Below are positions 1 through 8,474 of a DNA stretch of 27,213 nucleotides, in pieces. The position numbers and the translations under genes were made by a program. The notes beneath the pieces were generated by a model that saw nothing but the letters and a program-made list of their open reading frames with translations, did not search any database and was not told the DNA's origin. The stretch spans positions 393,686-420,898 of the forward strand of contig BFEA01000616.1 in NCBI GenBank assembly GCA_003427395.1, in the 5' to 3' direction. Within the stretch, counting starts at the first letter, position 1, and every line of letters begins with the position of its first letter. This stretch comes from Chara braunii. Its lineage: Eukaryota > Streptophyta > Charophyceae > Charales > Characeae.

Positions 1-138
1 GCCTGCAGCGGGTCCAGTTTCGACATCATGGAGACGAGGTGTTGAAGGATGTGCTGATTTCGACATCTATGCCTCAAGGTCCCGTGTCTTCTTCTTCTTT
101 TTTTTTGTTTTTCTTCCCTTTTCTAGAAACGAAACTGC

Positions 139-625
139 GGTGTGGCGAAGGCCATTGGGCCTAGTTGCACTACCGCCATAGGCCAAGTTTGGCAAGTAGG
201 TGCCTGGTTGCACTTACTCGCCAAACTTGGCGAATGCAAAATGTGTCAGACGGCTCGCCACACCGTTGACACAACTTGTGGAGAGTGAATTCAGTTTCCC
301 CGCCTGTGCATGGCGGTTTGTGGAGGGTGGTCTTCGGACCTCGCCTCAAAACAGCTTTCTGGAGAGTGCAGGGCTTCACGAGTCGACATGGAGGAGACAA
401 TTTTTTTTAACGTTTCTGTAGAAGAAATCTCGTGGTGAGTATGTGCAACCAGCCCTCAAGTTCGACACGATTCTCATATTTTTCACTCACTCACCACGGA
501 TCCGCCAGGAAATGTGACGGATGGTGGGTAGTGCAACTAGGCCCATTGTGTCAAAACGGTGAATGTCGAAAGTGGTCTGACAGTTGTCGAAAATTTCACC
601 GTTTCGACATTGGTGTGGCGAGGCC
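139..625. repeat. foldback repeat block with terminal and nested inverted repeats
   Basis: Positions 153-174 and 527-548 are inverted copies of each other (21 of 22 bases), built around ggcctagttgcactacc. Inside lies a second foldback: 182-203 pairs with 210-231 with two mismatches and a 6-base loop, and 182-193 is itself palindromic. A short motif, ggtgtggcga, occurs directly at 139 and 612 and inverted near 255. No transposase is present. This resembles a non-autonomous foldback/MITE-like sequence, but no target-site duplication was established, so the outer limits are uncertain. Confidence 0.55.
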
Positions 626-832
626 CTAAATTAATCTTTTTGCCGTCCATTTGTCGTTGTCTTGCTTATCATCAAATATTACAGTCATACTGAAAAAAAA
701 TAAACAAATCGTAATACTGCCATGCTCATGATTACGGGGGCTACCCGCCCTCGCATTGTGATTACAGGGCCTCGCCACATCACTCTCCAAACAGCTTTTC
801 TGCAATGGCCCTCCCGCGCCAGCCTCTCGAAA

Positions 833-847
833 TTGCCGTTGTCAAAA

Positions 848-886
<39 letters not shown>

Positions 887-908
887 AATAAACAAACTTG
901 CCGTTGTC
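833..908. repeat. (AAAT)n microsatellite flanked by an 11-bp direct repeat
   Basis: The interval 844-897 is a run of about ten AAAT units with imperfect ends. The 11-base sequence ttgccgttgtc stands immediately before it (833-843) and after it (898-908). Such flanks look like a target-site duplication around an inserted A-rich retroposon tail, although slippage at a pre-existing duplication is also possible. Confidence 0.75.
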
Positions 909-1278
909 TCAAGAGGTTGTCTATTGCCCCGCACAGACAGCCTCCTCTCGAAATCGGATGAGAGAGAGAACTTGTAGAGGTGTCAGGTATCGGGTTTCAA
1001 GAGGGCCCCTCCCCACGGCTCTCCCGCGCCAGCCTGCGGCTAGCTCTACTGGGAGAGTCCTCTTGCTGGCCCTCCCAGACCTCTCTCTTTTCGAGTGCTG
1101 GCAACCATATATAGGGCCTCGTTCGACACCACTACAAAACCCTGACATGTAAGGTTTTCATCGTTCCACCCCTCCCTAATCACAAAGAAAAAGAAGTCGG
1201 AACTTGTTTTCACATTTGCGGCCATAAGGGCGGGCCCTACAAAAGTAAGGGACTCGGCAGCCAAAAAGGACCTTTAAA

Positions 1279-1663
1279 CCACCAGTACTTGGCCCAGCTA
1301 TAGGCTGGCGGGCGGTAGTTGCGGGCTTCGGGGCACCGAACCGCAATGGCTGGAAGCGCCAGCCAAAATCGAAACGAAACGGTGCCCCGACGGCTGGGCA
1401 AAACATGGCGCGCAGGGGGTATCCCGTGCGGGCTTCAGGGCACCGAACCGCAATGGCTGGAAGCGCCAGCCAAAATGAAAACGAAACGGCTGGGCAAAAC
1501 TTGGCGCGCAGGGGGTATCCCGTGCGGGCTTCGGGGCACGGAACCGCAATGGCTGGAAGCGCCAGCCAAAATCAAAACGAAACGGTGCCCCGACGGCTCG
1601 GCAAAACTTGGCGCGCAGGGGGTATCCTGGCTCGGCATCAATAGCTGGGCCAAGTACTGGTGG
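1279..1663. mobile_element. MITE-like element with 23-bp perfect terminal inverted repeats
   Basis: Positions 1279-1301 and 1641-1663 are perfect reverse complements (23 bp, ccaccagtacttggcccag and onward). They enclose about 340 bp that is almost entirely tandem repeat. No transposase is encoded; ORFs that run through it simply follow the repeat units. A third copy of the terminal sequence lies at 2637-2659. Size, inverted termini and lack of coding capacity fit a non-autonomous DNA element or foldback element. No clear target-site duplication was identified. Confidence 0.65.
1321..1628 (+). repeat. three tandem units of 107, 96 and ~105 bp
   Basis: Units begin at 1321, 1428 and 1524 with gcgggcttcggggcac or a one-base variant, and end with gcgcagggggtatcc. 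The middle unit lacks an 11-bp piece (ggtgccccgac). Each unit contains a short hairpin (ggctgg, aagcg, ccagcc). The first and third also pair ggggcaccg with cggtgcccc, so the element has hairpins nested within its terminal inverted repeats. Confidence 0.85.
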
Positions 1664-1746
1664 TGGAGGTGACTTGAAAGTAGAGTAGGGAGTGGCACCC
1701 GTACATCCGTGAGAAGACGTTTTTTGGTTTTGTTTTGTTTTTCATG

Positions 1747-2465
1747 CCAGGGGCCTGGACCCACTAGCGAAGTATTCTACGATGTGTGACGCAATTTTAT
1801 GTTTTTTTGGAAAATACAAAGTGATTTTTTATTTGCATGAATGGATCGTTTTCTGATTTAAAATGAACTGACATAGCACATCAAACTATGAAGAACAGCT
1901 GTGCACCCGAATGCATGGGTTGGTAAGATCTCCTTCACGCAAGGCTTCATAGTGGTGTACCCTGGCAATAAAATGTGTCCACGAACACAGCCACCAGGAT
2001 GAACAAGTAATGTGTATGGGGATATGTTCATCACCATGTATCTCATGATGCCTCTAACAGGCCATCCGACAGACGCGGAAGCGTTCCTGTCAGATCCACC
2101 ACGATATCTGAATTTCACTTTTGAAGTTCGATTTCTCAGAGCCAAAAAAAAAAAAAAAAACCAAGTCTGGAAATCAACCCCCCCCCTTTTAAATCCATAA
2201 AATCTAGACTTCCTGCCCACGCAAAGCCACGAGCTATCATGTCCAAGTCTGTTTTTCTTTTTTATTCGATGCATCTCATTGGATGGAGGGGGGCATCTTT
2301 ACAGTCCCCGCTCGGAAACTACCAGGCCGTCGAGATCCGATGCATTCGACGACCGTACTGTGTCACTCGAGGCCACACGTGATAGAAATCCTGAACGGAG
2401 TGGTAGAATACTTTGCTAATGGGTCCAGGCCCCAGGTGTGTCTTTCTTTTTTTTTTTTTTTTTTT
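1747..2465. repeat. inverted pair of a 34-bp tRNA-T-arm-like sequence with A/T-rich tails
   Basis: The reverse complement of 1747-1780 matches 2403-2436 at about 31 of 34 positions. The core gggtccaggcccc resembles the T-arm/box B part of a tRNA. The right copy is followed by 19 T (2447-2465). Read on the minus strand, the left copy is followed by an A-rich stretch (1745-1718). Two head-to-head SINE 3' ends, or one element with subterminal inverted repeats, could explain this. Nothing recognisable lies between except a poly-A tract at 2144-2160. Confidence 0.45.
2144..2160 (+). repeat. poly-A tract (17 A)
   Basis: A pure 17-A run follows ctcagagcc. It may be the tail of a small retroposon; no body or target-site duplication could be assigned. 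Confidence 0.7.
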
Positions 2466-2636
2466 AACTGAACTTTCAGATTTCATCGCTTATAACGTCA
2501 GGTGTGTCTTGGGCATTCAGATTCCTCTTTCGGCCGCTTAGAATGCAAATGGAGGCACCTGAAAAGTAAGTGCGCCTAAATGTAGGGTTTTCATAAGTGG
2601 TTGTGGAACCAAAAACAGGGTAAGGGAAAATTAAAC

Positions 2637-2662
2637 CACCAGGACTTGGCCCAGCTATAGGC
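2637..2662. repeat. solo copy of the 1279-1663 element terminus
   Basis: This stretch repeats the terminal inverted repeat seen at 1279-1301 with one base change and continues with the same tatagg. The partner terminus and internal units are not present nearby, so it looks like a truncated or solo end of the same family. Confidence 0.6.
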
Positions 2663-3500
2663 CGCGGAAAAAAAAGAGTAGAAACGTTTCTAGTCGGATG
2701 AATTCGGGCGCTCCTGTAGTAGCCCGTACGTTTCCTAAAATCGTGGCGTGTTAACGGGGATGACTCGAGGAAGTACATGTCCTCGTCGGAAGGGCGACCT
2801 TACAAAGTAAGGATTTTGTAGCACAAGCGGTTAACCAGGGGTGTTATTTTCAACGAATTTTGCACCGAAACTGTCATATTGTGCTGATTTTTTGCTTTTT
2901 TTCTTGTTTTTCTTTTTGTGTGATATATATGTGCTTTAGGGTACGTCATGTGTCCAGTTTTGACATGTTTGGATCAATAATGAAAAAGTTGGCTTTTCGT
3001 TGAATTCGTTGCACACTTGATTTTCACTCGGACAGTGTCTTTGTGTTAGGGTTTCATAGTGTTTTTTTTGTTTTTTTTTTTGTTTTTTTTGGCCTGTTTC
3101 CTTTTTTTATGTTTGCACTACGGTCTCATATTGTTTGTTTTTAAAATTTCCGATGAAATCCACACCGAAATTGCCAGCGAAAACGGCGAATATTTGGGAC
3201 CCCGTTAACCATCTCTCGTCGAACGAGGCCCATAGGCCGACGCATGCCTTTGGCCGGGGTGTCGTTTGATATGCCCGGATGTGTTTGGCAAGGCCGAGGA
3301 CTTCCAGGAGAATGCTTTTTCCTTTTAGCTGTGGGATTGTACAGATGTTTACTTTGCTCATGCATGTTGGGATCATTGCCTTGCTGAGGGTGACATGGCT
3401 TCGGCAAAAGGAAACAGTTTACCCCGCATTCTTTTCTATGATGTGAGGGACGTCGGACCCGTTTTTCGGTTTATATAATTCAAAAGCAGTTGTCGTATGA

Positions 3501-3584
3501 ACCAGGCCGGAGTGCCCTGAACCAGGCCGGAGTGCCTGGATCAAACGACACTGGCTGCCCTTTCAAAAAAAAAAAAAAAAAAAA
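3501..3584 (+). repeat. short tandem duplication followed by a 20-A tail
   Basis: The phrase gaaccaggccggagtgcc occurs twice in a row, followed by about 25 bp and then a run of 20 A (3565-3584). A poly-A tail on a short repeat suggests a truncated SINE-like retroposon, with no diagnostic tRNA or LINE sequence visible. Confidence 0.4.
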
Positions 3585-3658
3585 GAGGGTTAAAAAAAGT
3601 AAAAGGTTAGATTCATAGATTTTTTTTATGTATGTGGATTCGAGAGCGCCCACTATCG

Positions 3659-3688
3659 TATATATATGTATGTATGTATGTATGTATA
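3659..3688 (+). repeat. TA/GTAT microsatellite
   Basis: Short TA repeats run into about five GTAT units. This is simple sequence with no coding value; ORFs that read through it are spurious. Confidence 0.85.
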
Positions 3689-3903
3689 TCAATACGCCAT
3701 TCACAATGGTAGGTTCTGACATACAACACCAAGACCTACAATCATGGACGGAAAATAAGAGACAAGGCCCATTAAAAAAGAAAAAGAAGAAAAAAAAAGA
3801 GACAAGACCATATGACAGACACGAGACAGACAACACACAGGATAAAAGCGAATAGTCCTGAATGCGACAATCATCTTAAAAAATAACATGTAGAGCGGCT
3901 ATG

Positions 3904-4180
3904 GTGAAAACCGAAGTTAACACGCGGCGAACTGCCCTGCCGGTTTCACCTTGCCCCCAACCAGGATCATCAGGGGCCCTATGTCGGTGCGGTAGACTAC
4001 AATGAGCACGCTTTTATCCTAGAAAAGAAAGAAAAAATCTTCATCGTGAAAACCGAAGTAAACACCCGGCCCTGCCAGTTTCAGCTGGCCGCCAACTAGG
4101 ATCATCAGGGGCCTTATGTTGGTGCGATAGACTGCGATGAACACGCTTATATCCTATGAAAGAAAGAAAAAGTCTTCATC
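3904..4180 (+). repeat. degenerate tandem duplication (142 bp + 135 bp)
   Basis: The block 3904-4045 is repeated at 4046-4180. Both units begin with gtgaaaaccgaagt and end with tcttcatc; they differ by substitutions and a 7-bp indel. Read in one plus-strand frame, both give a similar peptide segment (DHQGPYVGA, later KKEK, then IFI or VFI), but the second unit carries two stop codons. Many differences between the units are conservative in that frame (V/I, F/Y, N/D), so the repeat may derive from coding sequence. The protein is not recognised. The same frame stays open from 4181 to about 4320. Confidence 0.6.
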
Positions 4181-5690
4181 GAAAAACGTGCCACACGAGC
4201 CTACCCTCTGAAAATCATTACGCCGGGTCCATACCTCTCAAAACTTCCTAAAGTAACGGTCAACCATTATCAAATTCACCAAGTCAAACTCCGAACCAGG
4301 TTCGGATGGTCGGCAAACTCCTAGAAAATACCGAAAGATATAAGGTCCAGGTCATGACCAAATCCAACTCCTCAGAAAAATATCTAGACATATTTCCGAC
4401 CAAGTACCCAAAAACCCACCGGATAAGTTGGTTTTACCAGGTAATGCTCCGGACCAGTACTTAAAAAACTGTCGATAGTGCGATATCTAGAAGGACAACT
4501 CACAAATGAAAATGCGCACGGGGGGACCGTCAGGCGGTACTGGACGCTGCGCTAATTCAGCCTAATTCAGACATGAGCTAGCGGTGTCTTACCGCACCAT
4601 GGCCAGCCGGCGCCAAAGCGCGCGGGTCAAGTCCATGGTCACACGTTCAGGAACGATGTCGCGCCACGCTTAGAGGTTGACATAGCTGAGCTATGTCGAT
4701 GGTGGCCATATTCATACTGCTCCTTGAGTGGAGGGGGAGTGCCTTTGCACTCGCTAGTATGGTCCCTAGGCGCTTCCCTCTCAGTCCTTCCACTTACTCA
4801 CCTCCCCTCCACACCTCCCTGCTACTTACTCACCTCATAAAACTTGGAAACTGCCGACTACTTTGTCTAAGTAACGACGAGAAGTTAACTGCTCGGGCCT
4901 GCGCTGGCAGGTGCCAGATTTAGGAAAGGAGCTCTGCCGCAGATCAGAAATCAAGGCACAGCAGCGTTGAGGCAGTGACGCCCCAAGCTTTGGGCAGGCT
5001 GAGCCTTGTAGCTATTGGATTGAGCGTGTAGGGAAGAAGATTGTCCGTGCTTTGCGGCTGCAACATCATCCTAGCAATGCCGCCGAGAGTAATGGGAGTA
5101 ACTTTCGCTGGCAGTGGGAGCACTTGCGATTATACTACGTGTCTGAAGGTTTCTGGCCTCGTTGTGTAAGGCGAAGCTGCCACCAGCATGATATGAAGTG
5201 AAATCTATCCTACTCAGTAACAGCGGGAGGAACGATGGGCAACGGTCGAGATGAGCTACTGGCAATACCAAGAACAACCATCATGCACTGATGACATAGA
5301 AGCCGCCGCTCGGTATTTGGCATTATGCTAGGTTAGATGGGCTCAATTGCGTTTATAACTCTGTTTTTAGCTGAATTTTAGGCTATAATCGTTCCCCGAT
5401 AAAAGTCGTTCTCCAGGTTGTCTCTTAGTAGGGTATAAGAATCGCGCCCTGATGTCAGCGCGTTTAAATTTACTAGTAGTAATACTCATAGGGAGTTTGT
5501 TGCCATGGTTTCAACTCTTCTTCTCAACATATTGAACCAGGTTGTTTCCGGGGCTATATTAGTATATGCAAGGAATGTGATTGTGAACGATATACAGAAA
5601 ACCAAGTTGCGAAATCACACAGATGTCCAGGTAGTCGTGTCCAAGCAGAGAGTACAAAATGCACCAAGAAACCATCCATATAAAGCAATA
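4181..5690. other. no recognised gene
   Basis: This 1.5-kb stretch has only short ORFs below 80 codons with no family signature. Visible structure is limited to a perfect 9+1+9 palindrome at 4679-4697 (gacatagctgagctatgtc), short direct repeats such as acttactcacctc near 4792-4837, and a small hairpin around 4736-4751. The first ~140 bp may continue the degenerate coding frame of the preceding tandem duplication. Confidence 0.5.
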
Positions 5691-5699
5691 CAATGAAGT

Positions 5700-6318
5700 A
5701 ATGAGCCGATGTTCAAGCCTGTAGGCCACACCAACACAGTATCCAAAGTCGGTCCTCTCCTGTCTGGCGCCCAGCGCCCAGCCTACTCTGCCCGACTATC
5801 CTACCTACAGCTGGTTCACGCAACAGGCTCACTTCGACTCTCGAAGACCAATGTACATGACTTTCAACAACATAGTCGACCTCTTTTCATGCACCAGGTA
5901 CGTATCTCGTCACCCTCAATCAGACCTTGATCACCCACACTTGCCTCCTTCCCTGAAGACCACCTGATCACCCTCCTACCCCCTGGCGCCCAACAGCCCG
6001 GCTATGGCTGCCTGCGCCCCGCTGCCTTGCAGCTCCCCACCTCACCACTACGCGCCCCGTCAGCGCCCTTGGCAGCAGCGCAACATCAAGCGATAGCGCA
6101 GCATCAAGTGATAGCGCAACATCAAGTGATAGTGCAACAGCGCTTCCTCATTGCCTGCACTGGCCAGAATATCCTACCTATGAAAATGTTGAATTTTGGC
6201 CTCTGACGAATATTCAGGCCCTCCTTCACTTAGGGCGGGCACTCGGCTTGCTGGGGGCCTTAGCCCAGAACATGTGATGTCTGATAGGGCCCCTTGAGGG
6301 CTTGTTCTTCACATTCCA
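5700..6318 (-). repeat. candidate 3' LTR of element 1 (left edge unknown)
   Basis: On the minus strand the chromodomain-like end of pol is followed by a purine run and then by TG-starting sequence (TGGAATG at 6318 or TGTGAAG at 6313), which is where a 3' LTR should begin. The left limit given is only a working guess: no matching 5' LTR was found beyond gag, so the LTR could not be delimited by comparison. Confidence 0.3.
6078..6143 (+). repeat. 18-bp tandem repeat, about 3.6 copies
   Basis: Units start at 6078, 6096, 6114 and 6132 (partial), with consensus gcgcaacatcaagtgata and one or two changes per unit. They lie just inside the probable 3' LTR of the minus-strand element to the right, where they could be part of the U3 region. 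Confidence 0.85.
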
Positions 6319-6332
6319 TCCCCCTTTCCTTC
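6319..6332 (-). promoter_or_regulatory. candidate polypurine tract of element 1
   Basis: The minus strand reads GAAGGAAAGGGGGA immediately before a TG dinucleotide and about 20 bp after the end of the pol reading frame. That is the usual place and composition of the plus-strand primer of a Ty3/gypsy element. Confidence 0.6.
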
Positions 6333-6351
6333 GAAAGTCCGCTGAGATGCT

Positions 6352-6786
6352 TCATGCTGGTGCCTTCCCCTTTAGTTTCTTCTCATAATCTGCCACGATC
6401 CGAGGAGCTGTCTCGACAAGTTCCTCCCTCCATCGATCTACCTTAGGATCAATATGATGCCTGAAATGTACTTTGTATTCCCTTGCAGGTTTAGGAGGTC
6501 TTCCCCTGCTAGGTGGCTTGGGAACAGGTGTGTCTCTGTGATCCAGGATGTCATCAACGTCCACGTGGCCATACATGGTTGGGGGCAGCATAGATCTCTG
6601 TGATGGGAATTGTGCTGTCTCAGCAAAAGGTGCAAGCTTGGAGACGTGAAAAACAAGGTAAGTGCGTAGGTGATATGGGATACGAATGCCGTACGAGGGA
6701 CCATCCAAATCATTCCCCACAATATCCAAGACTTCCCAGGGACCAAAATACTGAGGCATTAGTTTCCTAGAGATGCCAAACTCCTA
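6352..6786 (-). pseudogene. integrase C-terminus and chromodomain-like tail of element 1
   Basis: After a TAG at 6786-6784 the frame continues with LMPQYFGPWEVLDIVG (the GPY/F-type module) and HLRTYLVFHVSKLAPF. The end reads VDVDDILDHRDT, a proline-rich spacer, then REYKVHFRHHID, DRWREELVETAPRIVADYE. That order (hydrophobic ILDHR, Y-V-F strand, W-E, terminal helix) matches the chromodomain at the C-terminus of chromovirus integrases, which directs insertion to particular chromatin. The match is by eye and the domain is divergent. The ATG at 6759 is internal. The frame ends at 6352, about 20 bp before the polypurine tract. Confidence 0.82.
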
Positions 6787-7764
6787 TCCCAACTCAGTAG
6801 CCTTGACCCAGACACGTTCCCCTACCTGAAATGTGGACTGTCGGCGTTTCTTATTCTCAGAAGCAATCATTGCTTCTTGAGATTTCTTGATGTGTTCGAC
6901 AGTCTACTGCGACAATGTCTCGTACTGGAAACCAAATTCAATGGTTCCAGGAGTTGCAGCAGTTCGGTTTTCAGGCAGGAGGAAGTCTAGAGCAGATCTA
7001 GGCTTCCATCCCAAATGCAGCTGATTTGGGGTGACCCCGGTGGTGCTGTGTACATCGTTATTGTACAGACTGGCGATGAGAGGTAACTTCTCATCCCAGT
7101 CATGCTGGCTGGGCTTGATGTAATGCCTCGACAGATGCTACACCACACGGTTCATCTGTTCAACCTGCCCATTTGCTTCAGGATGATTCCCAGAAGTCAT
7201 CTGAAGCTGGCTGCCCATCTGTTCAACGACCTTCTTCCACATCTCGTTGGTGAATCACACATCTCTATCACTAACGATTGTCTTTGGTAGCCCGAAATCA
7301 CGCACCCAGTTATCCATGAATAACTTAATGACGTGTTCGGTCCTGGCGGCCTCTGGCATGGCAACTAGTCTAGCGAACTTAGTAAACCTATCAACTATGA
7401 TGAAGATGTGCCGCTTGCCATTCTTGCTGGTCACGAGAATATCCATGAAGTCCATGGAGATGCTCTGCCCTGGGACAACAGGAATGGGTGAAGGCTTGAG
7501 TAACCCAAGCGGAGCTCGAGTCGGCGACTTATCCCGCTGACAGACCTGTACGTACTTCTTTGCATCTTCTAACATGTTAGGCCACTAGAATCGCTGTACT
7601 AAATTAGCACTAATCTTCTTGTAGCCGAAATGTCCTGTTGCGTTATGACACTCACCTAAAAATAAACTACGCAAAATCTCCCTAGATGGAACAACTAACC
7701 TTTTAAACCCTGCCTTTTCAAGAAAGAGTAACTCATCCACCATCACAAACTCGTCAGAGGTGGC
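6787..7764 (-). pseudogene. integrase of element 1, with stop codons and damaged zinc finger
   Basis: Inserts the cDNA copy into the genome. The frame follows RNase H directly. The N-terminal zinc-binding part has HNATGHFGYKK, but only one of the two Cys (YVQVCQRDKS), as if a few residues including the first Cys were deleted. The catalytic core shows MDFMDIL, IVSDRDV and HPEANGQVEQ, giving the three acidic residues, but a TGA (7257-7255) stands right after RDV where CGA is expected. Further stops lie at 7587, 7140 and 6906. The C-terminal GERVWVKA segment follows. All these stops lie in one otherwise conserved frame. Confidence 0.9.
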
Positions 7765-8459
7765 CTAGTCTTTGACCTGCAGTTTGTTGATGATGTCCAT
7801 CGTGATGGGATCTTCCTTGTAAGCTTCCCCCAAGGATCGAGTAACGTCCTCAGACAATTCAAACTCAGAGATCAGCGCACCTAGGTAATCTGCCCTGCGA
7901 GACAACGCGTCCGCAACCTTGTTGTACTCTCCCTTCACATAGTCTAGTTTGAAGTCATACTGATGTATGACTTCAATCCATCGTTTGAGTGCATCAGAGA
8001 AAACATGTTGGGTCTTAATCCACTTGAGGGTCTGATGGTCAGTTCTTAAGTAGAAGAACCTTCCTAACAGATAGTGCCTCCAGTGGACAAGTGCCTTGTA
8101 GAGAGCATAGAGTCCCCTTTCGTAGGTGGACTTCGTCAACTTCTTTGATGGCATCTTTTTGCTCATATACTCCACCGGTTTCAACTTTTTCCCTTCTTGC
8201 TGAGCCAACAGTGTGCCAATGCCATATTGGCTTGCGTCAGTGGTACAACGAATGACCTCTGCGGGTCAGGTACCATGAGAACCTCATGGTGTGTGAGGGC
8301 ATGCTTCAATCGCTTGAATGCTGCCTCACTCTCGTCGGTCCAGTCCCATGGCGTGTCAAGTCGAGTTAGATCAGTCAAGGGAGATGTGATCGTACTACAA
8401 TTCTTTACGAAATTGCGGTAATAGCCACACATTCCCAAGAATGATCTGACCTCAGTCAC
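7765..8459 (-). pseudogene. RT connection and RNase H of element 1, frameshifted
   Basis: RNase H degrades the RNA strand of the RNA:DNA hybrid. The first part (8459-8181) has TEVRSFLGMCGYYRNFV and AAFKRLKHALT, the usual RT-RNase H connection. A missing base near 8245 ends this frame. The next frame resumes with TTDASQYGIGTLLAQQEGK (first catalytic Asp), STYERGLYALYKAL (Glu), LRTDHQTLKW (Asp) and NKVADALSRR (final Asp), so all four acidic residues are still coded across the shift. The domain ends with a TAG at 7767-7765, probably from CAG, after which the integrase frame continues. Confidence 0.9.
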
Positions 8460-8474
8460 AGACTGGGGTCGAGG

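Noticed and set aside
1298-1764. Several overlapping ORFs on both strands at the tandem repeat.
   Set aside because: They translate the repeat units; their apparent peptide repeats follow the DNA repeat, and three frames are open at once.
3480-3889. ORFs rich in Phe or Lys runs.
   Set aside because: They are translations of poly-T/poly-A and GTAT simple repeats.
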